Shown here: piece by piece, positions 15,700 through 24,104 of the stretch
Layout: each line of letters opens with the position of its first letter
How positions within the stretch are numbered: the first letter of the stretch is position 1
Origin: an uncultured Paracoccaceae bacterium
Lineage (GTDB): Bacteria; Pseudomonadota; Alphaproteobacteria; Rhodobacterales; Rhodobacteraceae
Assembly (NCBI GenBank): GCA_947494675.1
Contig: CANLVP010000001.1
Coordinates: 806,001-870,000 of the forward strand
Length of the DNA: 64,000 bases
Reading direction: 5' to 3'
Notes under the pieces: generated by a model
The model's database searches: none
Told to the model about the DNA's origin: nothing
Seen by the model: only the letters and a program-made list of their open reading frames with translations
Position numbers and translations under genes: made by a program

Positions 15700-16131
15700 T
15701 TAGAGTTGAAAGGTCATGTAGACCTTATCGCCGTCCTGCCCAGCAACCGACCAGCCGAGGCGGTCATAAAAGGCGCGGGTGCCGGTCATGTCTTTGTGGG
15801 TGGTCAGGCGCATGTTCTTGCGGCCTGCGTCGCGGGCGGCTTGCACGGTCTGCGCGACCAACTTGCGCCCCAGCCCCTGCCCTTTGATCGTGGGATCAAC
15901 GGCAAGGATGGTGATTTGCGGCACGTCGCCCATGATCAGAATGATACCGCCGACGATCTGGCCCGATAACTCAGCCACCCAAGCCATATGGTCGGTGATG
16001 TCCTGATCCAGCCCATCCGTCAGCATGGCCGCGTCAAGTTCCGGCATGGCCTGAAAGGCATCCGCAACAACGCGCGTCAAATCCTGCGCGTCAGACGGAA
16101 CCGCCCGGCGCAGGATCAACGGGTCAGCCAC
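15700..16131 (-). CDS. GNAT family N-acetyltransferase
   Basis: This 143-residue protein has the GNAT fold: LILRRAVPSDAQDLTRVVADAF at the N-terminus and the acetyl-CoA loop VDPTIKGQGLGRKLVAQTVQAARDAG (Q/RxxGxG/A), ending with TRAFYDRLGWSVAG. GTG 16131 is chosen as start: it overlaps the pheT stop by eight bases, and the longer frame would be read through pheT. The substrate is unknown. Coupling to pheT is positional only. Confidence 0.82.
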   Translation of the reverse strand: MADPLILRRAVPSDAQDLTRVVADAFQAMPELDAAMLTDGLDQDITDHMAWVAELSGQIVGGIILIMGDVPQITILAVDPTIKGQGLGRKLVAQTVQAARDAGRKNMRLTTHKDMTGTRAFYDRLGWSVAGQDGDKVYMTFQL

Positions 16132-18520
16132 GGAGGGTTCCGCCCGTGGCTTTGGTAACCTTTTCCACGATTTTGGACCCGACAGCGGCGATGTCATCGT
16201 CTTTCAGGGTCTTGTCGGTGGGCTGCATCCGCACGGTGATGGCGAGCGATTTCTTGCCCTCGCCCAATGATCCGCCGATGAATTCGTCAAAGACGCGCAC
16301 GTCCGTGATCAGCGCCTTGTCGGCACCTGCGGCGGCATTCACAAGCGTCAGAGCTTCAACGCTGGCGTCCACGACAAAGGCAAAGTCACGCTCAACCGCT
16401 TGCAGATCGTTGATCCGGGCGGCACCTTTGTTGGTCGTGCGGTTCTTGGGCTGCGGGATTTCGTCAGGCCAGAGGGTAAAGCCCATGGCAGGCCCTTTGA
16501 CGTCCATTTCGCGCAAGACTTTGGGGTGGATTTCGCCAAAGACGCCCAGCACCTTTTTCGGCCCCAGACAGATCATGCCGTGGCGACCGGGATGCCACCA
16601 CGGGGCGGCACCGCGCAGGATTTGCACCTTGGCAGGTGCCCCCATGGCAGCCAGCACCGCCTCTGCATCGGCTTTGACGTCATAGACATCAACAGCGCGG
16701 GAGGCGCCCAGCACGTCCTTGGGACCCGTGCGGCCAATCAACAGGCCGGTGACCAGCGTGTGTTGTTCACCTGGCTCGCCGCCGTGGAAGGCATCGCCCA
16801 CCTCAAACAGTGCCATGTCCATGAAACCACGTGCCTGATTACGGGCGGCGGCTTGCAAAAGGCCGGGCAGAAGCGCCGGGCGCATATGGCTCATCTCGCT
16901 GGAGATCGGGTTTTCCAGCATGGTGTTGTCTTCGCCGCCCTTGAACAGCGCGGCAGTCGGCTGATCGATAAAGCTATAGGTGACGCATTCGTTATAGCCC
17001 AAGGCGGCAGCCGTGCGCCGCGCGGTGCGGGCGCGGGATTGGCTGGCAGTCAGGATGGGCTTGGGCACGCCTGCGTCGACGCGCGGCAGCGGCTTGCCCT
17101 CAAGCTTGGTGAGCGAGGCGATGCGCGCCACCTCTTCCACCAGATCAGCCTCGCCCTGCACGTCAGGACGCCATGACGGCACATGGGCCATGTCGCCCTT
17201 CAGCTGGAAGCCAAGGGCGGTCAGCGTCTGGCGCTGCGTGCTTTCGGGGATGTCCATGCCAACAAGGCTGATGACGCGCTTGGCATCTAGTCGGTAGGCG
17301 CGGGCGGTATCCGGCACCTGACCGGCCTGCACCATGCTGGAGGCTTCGCCGCCCGCATGTTCAAGGATCATGGCCGTGGCATGGTCAACGCCGTCGGGCG
17401 TGAACGACGGGTCAACACCGCGTTCAAACCGGTAACGCGCGTCAGAGTTGATCTTGAGCGCGCGGCCCGCATAGGCGATCTGGACCGGATCCCAATAGGC
17501 GCTTTCGACAAAGACATTCACCGTCTCTTCGGTGCAGCCGGTGTCCAGCCCGCCCATGATCCCGGCGATGCTTTCAGCGCCATTGTCGTCGGAAATGACC
17601 ATTTGGCCCGCTTGGAGCGTGTAGGTCTTGTCATCAAGTGCGACGATCTCTTCGCCGCCGGCGGCACGATGGACGCGCAGGTTGCCATTGACCTTATCGG
17701 CGTCAAAGACGTGCAGGGGACGGTTCAGGTCGTAGGTGAAAAAGTTCGTCACATCGACGAGAAAGCTGATCGGGCGCAGGCCAATGGCGCGCAGACGGTC
17801 CTGCATCCACTGCGGGCTGGGGCCATTTTGCACGCCCCTGATCAGGCGGCCAAAGAACGCCGGACAGCCGTCGCGGGTGTTGTCGTCGATGCTGACGGTC
17901 AATGGCGACTGAAAGCTGCCCTCAACGGCGGGCGTCGCCAGTGGTTTCAACGTGCCAAGACCACGGGCCGCCAGATCGCGGGCCACGCCGCGCACACCCA
18001 GCGCATCGGGGCGGTTGGGCGTGATAGCAATCTCGATCACCGGATCGACCTTGGCGGGATCGTTCTGTGCCAACCAATCAGAGAAGGACTGGCCAACCTC
18101 GCCCGAGGGGAGTTCGATGATGCCGTCGTGTTCGTCCGAAAGCTCCATCTCGCGCTCTGACGCCATCATGCCGTAGCTTTCAATCCCGCGGATTTTGCCG
18201 ACACCGATGGTGGTGTCGATGCCGGGCACGTAGACGCCGGGTTTGGCCACGACAACGGTGATGCCTTCACGCGCATTGGGGGCACCGCAGATGATCTGCA
18301 ACTCGCCCTCATCCGTGTTCACTTTGCACACCCGCAGCTTATCCGCATCGGGGTGCTTTTCGGCGTGGGTCACGTAGCCAATGGTGAAATCCCGCAGCTT
18401 TTCACCGGGGTTTTCAATGCCTTCTACCTCAAGCCCCAGATCGGTCAGGGCCTCTGCGATGGCATCAACAGATGCATCGGTGTCGAGGTGCGATTTCAGC
18501 CAGGAGAGCGTGAATTTCAT
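16124..18520 (-). CDS. pheT: Phenylalanine--tRNA ligase beta subunit
   Basis: This 798-residue subunit starts MKFTLSWLKSHLDTDASVDA. It has the tRNA-binding EMAPII-like domain (about 39-148, with KLRVCKVNTDEGELQIICGAPN), the B3/B4 editing domain, B5, the catalytic-like core and the C-terminal ferredoxin-fold anticodon-binding domain (AINDLQAVERDFAFVVDASVEALTL to the end). Length and order are normal for bacterial PheT. The frame stays open 41 codons upstream but only MKF fits the family. Unusually it is not adjacent to pheS: about 1.4 kb of small genes lie between. Confidence 0.98.
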   Translation of the reverse strand: MKFTLSWLKSHLDTDASVDAIAEALTDLGLEVEGIENPGEKLRDFTIGYVTHAEKHPDADKLRVCKVNTDEGELQIICGAPNAREGITVVVAKPGVYVPGIDTTIGVGKIRGIESYGMMASEREMELSDEHDGIIELPSGEVGQSFSDWLAQNDPAKVDPVIEIAITPNRPDALGVRGVARDLAARGLGTLKPLATPAVEGSFQSPLTVSIDDNTRDGCPAFFGRLIRGVQNGPSPQWMQDRLRAIGLRPISFLVDVTNFFTYDLNRPLHVFDADKVNGNLRVHRAAGGEEIVALDDKTYTLQAGQMVISDDNGAESIAGIMGGLDTGCTEETVNVFVESAYWDPVQIAYAGRALKINSDARYRFERGVDPSFTPDGVDHATAMILEHAGGEASSMVQAGQVPDTARAYRLDAKRVISLVGMDIPESTQRQTLTALGFQLKGDMAHVPSWRPDVQGEADLVEEVARIASLTKLEGKPLPRVDAGVPKPILTASQSRARTARRTAAALGYNECVTYSFIDQPTAALFKGGEDNTMLENPISSEMSHMRPALLPGLLQAAARNQARGFMDMALFEVGDAFHGGEPGEQHTLVTGLLIGRTGPKDVLGASRAVDVYDVKADAEAVLAAMGAPAKVQILRGAAPWWHPGRHGMICLGPKKVLGVFGEIHPKVLREMDVKGPAMGFTLWPDEIPQPKNRTTNKGAARINDLQAVERDFAFVVDASVEALTLVNAAAGADKALITDVRVFDEFIGGSLGEGKKSLAITVRMQPTDKTLKDDDIAAVGSKIVEKVTKATGGTLRG

Positions 18521-18652
18521 GGGGTAAATTTCCGATAAAGCGCGTGTTCGCGCGTTCTTAGCGCATGTGACGCCAAGGCGAAAGGTGGCCCGATTAACCC
18601 GGATTTTACCACAATGCGCTAGGGCAGAGCCGTTGACGACCAAGGAACGCCC

Positions 18653-18898
18653 ATGAACCTGTCAGGCCGAAGTTATATCTTTGCTGCAGCCACGCTGTTT
18701 CTGCTGGCCGCTGCGCTAAGGTTTTATGACGACTATGCGCAGACCGAGACCGGCAGGGCCAAGATTTATGCGGTCAAGGCTGCGATCTGCGATTGGGCCT
18801 CTTTCGACGCACAATCTATGCGGTTTGGCTGCCATTCCAACCTGCTGAAAGGCGGCGGCAACCGGATCAGTGGCGGGACCATCACGATGGGCCGCTAG
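18653..18898 (+). CDS. Small membrane-anchored protein, tandem paralogue A
   Basis: This 81-residue protein starts MNLSGRSYIFAAATLFLLAAALRFYDD: one N-terminal hydrophobic helix, then an extracytoplasmic tail of about 55 residues with two cysteines (AAICDWAS and MRFGCHSN). It is clearly a paralogue of the next gene, sharing M-x-L-S/T-G-R-S/T-YIFAAATL-x-LLA-x-AL and R-F/L-GC. AAGGAACG precedes the ATG. No known family recognised. It is divergent from pheT and may share its promoter region. Confidence 0.68.
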   Translation: MNLSGRSYIFAAATLFLLAAALRFYDDYAQTETGRAKIYAVKAAICDWASFDAQSMRFGCHSNLLKGGGNRISGGTITMGR

Positions 18899-18994
18899 GC
18901 GCGGCTTTGGCCCGCAATCACCGATATTCCGTCCAACTTTCGGCAAATTGTCCACGTATGCGAGACAATGGAGAGACATCGAGAGGGTTGGATC

Positions 18995-19255
18995 ATGGAA
19001 CTGACCGGACGAACCTATATCTTTGCGGCTGCGACACTGGTGCTTTTGGCCGGTGCGCTGAGCCTTTATGCCGAGCATGCGGATAGTGCGGGCGGCATGA
19101 GCCTTGCCGGTATGAAGATTTCCAATTGTCAGGAAGGATCAGTGCGGACCAGCAACGTGCGGCTTGGCTGTCAGGCGGACATGTTGGGCAGCAGCATCGG
19201 CGCGGGACAGATCGTGCAGCGCGGATCGGCCAAGTCGATCCGGGTTGGTGGTTAA
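18995..19255 (+). CDS. Small membrane-anchored protein, tandem paralogue B
   Basis: This 86-residue protein starts MELTGRTYIFAAATLVLLAGALSLYAE, aligning with paralogue A over the signal/anchor helix. The remainder has two cysteines (KISNCQEGS and VRLGCQAD) at nearly the same spacing from the C-terminal end. GAGAGGG lies upstream of ATG 18995; an ATG nine codons earlier is out of line with the paralogue. The conserved Cys pair suggests a periplasmic disulfide. Function unknown. Confidence 0.68.
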   Translation: MELTGRTYIFAAATLVLLAGALSLYAEHADSAGGMSLAGMKISNCQEGSVRTSNVRLGCQADMLGSSIGAGQIVQRGSAKSIRVGG

Positions 19256-19261
19256 GCCCGG

Positions 19262-19489
19262 CTATTGGCCCTTATGGTCCTGCCAATAGCGGTGATGTGC
19301 GGTCATAAACGGGGCCGCGATCAAGAAGACGATCATCAGTAGCGCAAATGCCCAACCGCTCCGCGTGAACTCCAGCAACAGCCAGAACATCACCAGCGGC
19401 ACGATCCAAAGCGCATAGCCCTGTGCCCGTGTGAGCCGTGCGGCGAGCAGGTGGCAGACCGCGTAGTAGCGTGCGAAGAATCTCGTCAT
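19262..19489 (-). CDS. Small two-helix membrane protein
   Basis: This 75-residue protein has two hydrophobic segments (YALWIVPLVMFWLLLEF and WAFALLMIVFLIAAPFM), a basic N-terminus (MTRFFARYYAVCHLLAARLTR) and a charged C-terminal HHRYWQDHKGQ. Its ATG overlaps the stop of the upstream gene (ATGA), so the two are translationally coupled. No family recognised. It ends seven bases from the convergent paralogue B. Confidence 0.6.
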   Translation of the reverse strand: MTRFFARYYAVCHLLAARLTRAQGYALWIVPLVMFWLLLEFTRSGWAFALLMIVFLIAAPFMTAHHRYWQDHKGQ

Positions 19490-19962
19490 AAGAAAATATG
19501 GGCGAGGACAGAGATCATAAACACAAACGTAATCAAGAACATCCAGCGGATCGAAATGTTCAAGATATTGGCTCTTCTCCGAACCTCAATCCGCAATTCA
19601 TTCTGAACAGGGGCTATTCGTTGGTGCTGAGGTCCCGGTGTATCGATAAATCCTAAACAACGAATGCAGAGCAGTGCGACGAAAAGATACGCCACGATTT
19701 CGAACCCGATGATCACCTGCTCCAAGTTCGATGTATCCGCGGCAGAAATCATGAAAGTCGCAGCGGCCAGCATCATCGAGATGTGGGTCAACGGCGAACC
19801 AGCTTTCGCATCAATTCGGTCCATTGCCGTCTGATTGCTGTCTATCCATACCTTAGAGTGGATACCTTCAAAGTCATCACTGTCGACCGTCGGCTCAACA
19901 ATAACAAGTCGATCGATGTCTTTGACCATTTTCTTGGCCAACCGATCCAACAAGCGAAGCAT
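19486..19962 (-). CDS. AT-richer membrane protein of unknown function coupled to pheS
   Basis: This 158-residue protein has a charged N-terminal half ([20 protein letters not shown], then VDSDDFEGIHSKVWIDSNQTAMDRIDAKAG), two central hydrophobic segments (THISMMLAAATFMISAA; VIIGFEIVAYLFVALLCIRCL) and a C-terminal helix (WMFLITFVFMISVLAHIF). Base composition differs from its surroundings: 19501-19680 has 84 G/C in 180, against 38 in 60 in a sampled pheS line (20401-20460). Its ATG lies within the pheS stop (TAATG), so it is translated after pheS. It may be a horizontally acquired cassette. Confidence 0.62.
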   Translation of the reverse strand: MLRLLDRLAKKMVKDIDRLVIVEPTVDSDDFEGIHSKVWIDSNQTAMDRIDAKAGSPLTHISMMLAAATFMISAADTSNLEQVIIGFEIVAYLFVALLCIRCLGFIDTPGPQHQRIAPVQNELRIEVRRRANILNISIRWMFLITFVFMISVLAHIFL

Positions 19963-21035
19963 TACCGGCTCAGCCCACCATGCAGCGTCGGCACGTCAAG
20001 CGCCGCAAAACCGTAGTGGCGCAGCCAGCGCAGATCGCTATCGAAGAAAGCGCGCAAGTCGGGGATGCCGTATTTCAGCATCGCGATGCGGTCGATGCCC
20101 ATGCCGAATGCGAACCCTTGCCATTCCGCCGGGTCGATCCCGCCAGCTTGCAAGACCTTGGGGTGGACCATGCCAGAGCCGAGGATTTCGAGCCAATCGT
20201 CGCCCTCGCCCACTTTCAGCGTGCCGCCTTCCCACGAACAGCGGATGTCGACCTCTGCCGAGGGTTCGGTGAAGGGGAAGTGGCTGGCGCGGAATCGGAT
20301 GTCGACGTTATCGACTTCAAAGTAGGACTTCACGAACTCTTCCAGCACCCATTTGAGGTTCGCCATCGAGATGTCTTTGTCGATTGCGAGGCCTTCGACC
20401 TGGTGGAACATCGGGGTGTGCGTCTGGTCATAATCGGCGCGATAGACGCGGCCCGGACAGATGATCCGCGTGGGCGCGCCTGTCGCCTCCATCGAGCGGA
20501 TTTGCACCGGGCTGGTATGGGTGCGCAACACATGCGGCGGGCGGTTATCGCCGGGCGCGCGGTGGGTGTAGAACGTGTCCATCTCGGCCCGCGCGGGGTG
20601 GTGACCGGGGATGTTGAGCGCGTCAAAATTATACCAGTCGCTTTCGATTTGCGGCCCTTCAGCCACACGGAACCCCATGTCGGCAAAGATCGCTGTGACC
20701 TCTTCGGTGACCTGGCTGATCGGGTGGATCGTGCCCTGCGGACGCACGCGCGAGGGCAAAGTGACGTCCAGCCATTCGTCGCGCAGGCGGGCATCAAGGG
20801 CGGCATCGGCGAGCGCCACTTTCTTGGCGACAAGGGCGCTGTTGATCTCATCCTTGAGGGCATTCAACGCAGGACCGGCGACTTGCCGTTCCTCTGGCGT
20901 CATCTTGCCAAGCTCGCGCATTTGCAGGCTAATTTCGCCCTTTTTGCCAAGGGCGGTCACGCGCAGGTCTTCGAGTGCGGCCTCATCAGCGGCCTTGCCA
21001 ATCAGGTCCAGATACTTTGCTTTCAGATCGTCCAT
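19962..21035 (-). CDS. pheS: Phenylalanine--tRNA ligase alpha subunit
   Basis: This 357-residue subunit has the N-terminal coiled coil ([20 protein letters not shown] to about residue 85) and the class II catalytic core. Motif 1 lies around [20 protein letters not shown], motif 2 around [25 protein letters not shown], and motif 3 is [17 protein letters not shown]. Together with PheT it forms the (alpha-beta)2 synthetase. MDD at 21035 is preferred over a longer frame whose 44 extra residues are not family-like. Two small membrane-protein genes are coupled downstream, and pheT is separate. Confidence 0.98.
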   Translation of the reverse strand: MDDLKAKYLDLIGKAADEAALEDLRVTALGKKGEISLQMRELGKMTPEERQVAGPALNALKDEINSALVAKKVALADAALDARLRDEWLDVTLPSRVRPQGTIHPISQVTEEVTAIFADMGFRVAEGPQIESDWYNFDALNIPGHHPARAEMDTFYTHRAPGDNRPPHVLRTHTSPVQIRSMEATGAPTRIICPGRVYRADYDQTHTPMFHQVEGLAIDKDISMANLKWVLEEFVKSYFEVDNVDIRFRASHFPFTEPSAEVDIRCSWEGGTLKVGEGDDWLEILGSGMVHPKVLQAGGIDPAEWQGFAFGMGIDRIAMLKYGIPDLRAFFDSDLRWLRHYGFAALDVPTLHGGLSR

Positions 21036-21340
21036 GTCGCGCCCTTTTGTGCCTGAGCGCCGTGCTACCGCGCCCCGGTTGTCCTTGCAAGCCGCTCGGC
21101 CTGTGCCCAGCCACGCGGCGTGACGGGAATGATGTGATTCCCTCAAAAAACAGCGTTTTCGACACACATCCCACCAGATGACGCAAGCGAAACATTTGCG
21201 ACCACCATATATATTGGGGGTTCACAAGATGTATGCCCACCCTAAACTCCCTAGGCATTCATGCAGCGATTCTATTCGAATGAATTTGATTGCGACCGGG
21301 GCGAGACGGGGGATCTCGCAGTGAATTGGGGGTTAGGTGG
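21036..21340. other. Intergenic region upstream of pheS and the OmpA-like gene
   Basis: These 305 bases separate two divergent genes and should hold both promoters. The central part is AT-rich (for example around 21205-21215, CATATATATTGGGGG). I see no open frame with a ribosome site, no convincing tRNA and no phenylalanine-rich leader peptide ahead of pheS, so attenuation control of pheS is not supported here. Confidence 0.5.
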
Positions 21341-22582
21341 ATGATAACGAAATTCGGTGTGCGGCAGTCACGCGGTGAAGCAGTCGCTGAGGGGCGCAAG
21401 ACAGAGCGGGTTCTGCTGGGCTTTGTCGCACTTGTCGTCTGTGGCGGTCTTGGTGTCGGGGCCGGTGTTTACGCGACACGGGGCGAATTACCAAACATGG
21501 CCGATCTCGCCGACATCGCCGTGACGACTACCGAGCAAGGCCAGACAAATCGGCGGGGCAACCGCTGGCGTCCAACGGATGCAACGGATGGTCAAACCCA
21601 AATCGCGGCTGCCGTCGCGCCTGCACCTGCTGTCGCAGCACAGACCCCCTCAACAGCGGAGCTTGTGACGCGGTCGATCAACACGCTGATGAATGCCCCA
21701 CTTGATGCGTCTGTCGCGCCAAGTCTGGAACCTGTGCCTGTCGCGGTTGAGGAAGAAGAGGCCGAGGCCTTTGATGCCACGTCGTGGTTCACGGCGGCAT
21801 CTGGCGCATCGAATGCAGGCTGCGTGGCGGACCTGCAAAACCTTGTGCGCGACACACGGATCTATTTTCCATCCGGTGGTTTGACACCCGACGATGGCGG
21901 CATGGCCCGCGCGCGGCTGATTGGTCAGATCGGGCAAAGCTGCCCCGGTGTGGTCATTCAGGTGCAAGGCCACTCTGACCCATCGGGCGACCCTGCCGTG
22001 AACCTGCGGCTCAGCCAGCAGCGTGCGCAGATGGTTGTGGACCGGATCAAAGCCTCTGGCGTTGACACCGGCATGTTGCAGGCCGTTGGCATGGGTGACC
22101 GCCAACCATCCGGCATCACCGGGCCAGAGCCTGCGGCGCATTATGATCGCCGTGTGGAATTCTCTGTCGTGCTGACAAGCGGCGGTGCGGTTTCGCAATC
22201 CCCGGCCACGCTTGCTTCGGCGCTGAACATACCGGCCTGCGTGACCGACCTTCAGGTGTCGAGCCGTCAAATCCAGGTTGAGTATTCACCTAATGCCGTC
22301 ACCGCGAGCGAAAACCAGTTGCTGCCGGTCTATCGTCTTGCAGATGCTTTGGCCTCATGCCCCGGCACGCGCTTGCGGATCACGGGACAATTCGCCGAGG
22401 ACGCCAGCGGTTCTGAAACGCCCTCAACGGCACGAATCCGCGCCATTGCGATGATGACCACGCTGGTCTCAACCGGTGTCGCGGCAGAGCAGATCCTTGT
22501 CTCTGCGCCGTCGTCGCCAACGGTTGTGGATGGTCTGAACGACCGCCGGATCGATATCGAAGTGGTGTTTGACGACAGCTGA
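21341..22582 (+). CDS. Membrane-anchored protein with OmpA-like C-terminal domain(s)
   Basis: This 413-residue protein has a cytosolic basic N-terminus, one membrane helix (VLLGFVALVVCGGLGVGAGVYA, about 24-45), an Ala/Pro/Thr-rich linker to about 150, then an OmpA/MotB-like peptidoglycan-binding domain: IYFPSGGLTPDDGGMARARLIGQIGQSCPGVVIQVQGHSDPSGDPAVNLRLSQQRAQMVVDRI. A second region (about 300-413) repeats the pattern in weaker form (LPVYRLADALASCPGTRLRITGQFAED, ARIRAIAMMTTLVSTGV, NDRRIDIEVVF). It probably links the inner membrane to the cell wall. AGGTGG precedes the ATG. Confidence 0.85.
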   Translation: MITKFGVRQSRGEAVAEGRKTERVLLGFVALVVCGGLGVGAGVYATRGELPNMADLADIAVTTTEQGQTNRRGNRWRPTDATDGQTQIAAAVAPAPAVAAQTPSTAELVTRSINTLMNAPLDASVAPSLEPVPVAVEEEEAEAFDATSWFTAASGASNAGCVADLQNLVRDTRIYFPSGGLTPDDGGMARARLIGQIGQSCPGVVIQVQGHSDPSGDPAVNLRLSQQRAQMVVDRIKASGVDTGMLQAVGMGDRQPSGITGPEPAAHYDRRVEFSVVLTSGGAVSQSPATLASALNIPACVTDLQVSSRQIQVEYSPNAVTASENQLLPVYRLADALASCPGTRLRITGQFAEDASGSETPSTARIRAIAMMTTLVSTGVAAEQILVSAPSSPTVVDGLNDRRIDIEVVFDDS

Positions 22583-22603
22583 TCGTCCCCCACATCACGA
22601 CTT

Positions 22604-22640
22604 AAGAATGGGCCGCCCTTTGGGGTGGCCCTTATCTTTT
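22604..22640 (+). terminator. Intrinsic terminator of the OmpA-like gene
   Basis: GGGCCGCCC (22610-22618), a TTT loop and GGGGTGGCCC form a GC-rich stem followed by TTATCTTTT, about 27 bases after the stop. Confidence 0.85.
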
Positions 22641-22689
22641 GTGCGTTCACGGCGGACCCATGACTGCCGGCCGGTGACTGAGCAAAGAA

Positions 22690-22721
22690 AAAGGCCCGGA
22701 TGATTGCTCATCCGGGCCTTT
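22690..22721 (-). terminator. Intrinsic terminator of rpmI-rplT
   Basis: AAAGGCCCGGATGA (22690-22703) and TCATCCGGGCCTTT (22708-22721) form a perfect 14-pair stem with a four-base loop. On the minus strand it is followed by a TTTCTTT run, and it lies 20 bases beyond the rplT stop. Confidence 0.93.
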
Positions 22722-22741
22722 GATCTGTAGTGCAGCTGGCC

Positions 22742-23101
22742 TTAGGCCATTGCAGCCTTGGCTTTGCCAACGATTGCAGCAAATGCTTCGGGCTCGTTCA
22801 CGGCGAGGTCGGCCAGCACTTTGCGGTCAACTTCGATCCCGGCCAGTGTCAGGCCGTTGATGAACTTGGAATAGGTCAGCGATTCGTCGATGGATCGCAC
22901 ACCAGCGTTGATCCGCTGGATCCACAGCGAGCGGAAGTTCCGCTTGCGGTTATGCCGGTCACGGGTCGCATATTGGTTGGCTTTGTCGACGGCCTGCTTG
23001 GCGACCTTGAAGGTCTTGGAGCGGCGATCGTAATAGCCTTTGGCAGCGTCGAGAACTTTTTTGTGACGACGATGAGTAACTGTTCCGCCTTTAACGCGCA
23101 T
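22742..23101 (-). CDS. rplT: Large ribosomal subunit protein bL20
   Basis: This 119-residue protein starts [20 protein letters not shown] and contains [48 protein letters not shown], the conserved bL20 sequence. It is needed for early 50S assembly by binding 23S rRNA. It follows rpmI by 18 bases in the usual L35-L20 order. infC is not upstream here, unlike in many bacteria. Confidence 0.98.
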   Translation of the reverse strand: MRVKGGTVTHRRHKKVLDAAKGYYDRRSKTFKVAKQAVDKANQYATRDRHNRKRNFRSLWIQRINAGVRSIDESLTYSKFINGLTLAGIEVDRKVLADLAVNEPEAFAAIVGKAKAAMA

Positions 23102-23119
23102 ATCTCAAATTCCTTCTAA

Positions 23120-23320
23120 TTAACGTGCGTAAGGCATCATCGGCTTGATGATACCTTCGTCAGCTTTGCAAAGCGTGGTGGTGCCACGGGCATTGCGGAG
23201 GAATTTGTTGGTGCGCTTGATCATGCCGTGGCGCTTGCCTGCCTGGGCGGCAACCACGCGGCCAGAGGCCGTCACTTTGAACCGCTTTTTGCAGCTCGAT
23301 TTCGTCTTCATCTTTGGCAT
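23120..23320 (-). CDS. rpmI: Large ribosomal subunit protein bL35
   Basis: This 66-residue basic protein starts [20 protein letters not shown] and ends [13 protein letters not shown], as bL35 does. ATG 23320 is chosen with GGAGACGGAA just before it; the frame remains open 15 codons further but those residues are not family-like. It is the first gene of the rpmI-rplT operon. A 16-base direct repeat lies in its upstream region. Confidence 0.97.
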   Translation of the reverse strand: MPKMKTKSSCKKRFKVTASGRVVAAQAGKRHGMIKRTNKFLRNARGTTTLCKADEGIIKPMMPYAR

Positions 23321-23340
23321 TTCCGTCTCCATCGTTAAGG

Positions 23341-23386
23341 GTCGGTCGGACGCGCGACTCGGCATGCCATGTCGGCCGGACGCGCG
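23341..23386. repeat. Short direct repeat in the rpmI upstream region
   Basis: GTCGGTCGGACGCGCG (23341-23356) and GTCGGCCGGACGCGCG (23371-23386) match at 15 of 16 positions, with starts 30 bases apart (near three helical turns). A GGCATGCC palindrome (23361-23368) lies between them. They precede the ribosomal protein operon and could be a regulator site or part of an mRNA leader. Confidence 0.5.
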
Positions 23387-23443
23387 GGTTGAAGCGGTCT
23401 ATTAGGGGATGCTGGGTGCTGTGGCAAGGGCCATTTGGGCGGA

Positions 23444-23815
23444 TTAGCCCTGTTGCGCCTCATAAGCAGCAAAGAGATCGCTGACCAGCACGCCGTTGAT
23501 CCGCATCCCCATCAGGTTCGCCTCACGGATGTCGGCGTCTGACAGGTTCGCGCCCTTGATCGTCAACCCTGACAGATTTGCATCCGTGATCGCGGCACCG
23601 GCGAGCGTGACGTTGTTGAACGTCGCCTCGGACAGGTTCACATCGTCAAAACCGGCCTTGTGCAGGTTGGTGTCGCCAAAGCGCGCACCGGTCAGCACCG
23701 CAAAGAACCGTGCATCCGTGAGATTGACCCCATCGAAATTGGCCCCAGTCATGTCGGCGCGCTGGTAATGAGTGCCTTGCAGCTGGTCACCGGAAAACGG
23801 GTTGCTGTCTGTCAT
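23444..23815 (-). CDS. Pentapeptide repeat protein
   Basis: This 123-residue protein is built from about 15 consecutive A(D/N)LxX-like pentapeptides (GANFDGVNLTDARFFAVLTGARF, then TNLHKAGFDDVNLSEATF, then ANLSGLTIKGANLSDADIREANLMGM), which fold as a right-handed quadrilateral beta helix. A few members mimic DNA and protect gyrase, but most have no known role. It is short, with no signal peptide, so probably cytosolic. Confidence 0.85.
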   Translation of the reverse strand: MTDSNPFSGDQLQGTHYQRADMTGANFDGVNLTDARFFAVLTGARFGDTNLHKAGFDDVNLSEATFNNVTLAGAAITDANLSGLTIKGANLSDADIREANLMGMRINGVLVSDLFAAYEAQQG

Positions 23816-23845
23816 GGTCGCATCCTTTGGAAAAAGGTCGGGATG

Positions 23846-24070
23846 CTAGTTGGTATAGCGCGCAATCACCCGCATCACCACATCGGGGATGGTATCAAAG
23901 CCATAAGCGGTGGGTCTTTGCTGAATGGCGTAGCCGATCATCAACCCGCCAATGATAAACAGATAGGCCGGCAGGCGTGGCGCGCGGCCATCCAGAAAGG
24001 CACTAAAGATGGCAGGGATGGCCAAAACGGCCATCACCAACCCAGCAACAAAAAACAGATCAGCGTCCAT
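23846..24070 (-). CDS. Small two-helix membrane protein
   Basis: This 74-residue protein has two predicted membrane helices (FFVAGLVMAVLAIPAIFSAFL and AYLFIIGGLMIGYAI) with a short basic loop and a soluble tail (QQRPTAYGFDTIPDVVMRVIARYTN). It lies 34 bases downstream of pyk on the same strand and is probably cotranscribed. Similar small hypothetical proteins are familiar beside pyk in Rhodobacteraceae, but I cannot assign a function. Confidence 0.65.
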   Translation of the reverse strand: MDADLFFVAGLVMAVLAIPAIFSAFLDGRAPRLPAYLFIIGGLMIGYAIQQRPTAYGFDTIPDVVMRVIARYTN

Positions 24071-24104
24071 ACCACACCCATACGACGACTTGGTTAAGCC
24101 AGCC

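Noticed and set aside
18590-18610. TTAACCCGGATTTTA resembling a CtrA site upstream of paralogue A
   Set aside because: Only seven of eight key bases match (TTAA-N7-TTTA), and such partial matches are common by chance.
21168-21300. Possible tRNA or small RNA upstream of the OmpA-like gene
   Set aside because: No cloverleaf or strong stem with a T-run could be built; the AT-rich part looks like promoter sequence.
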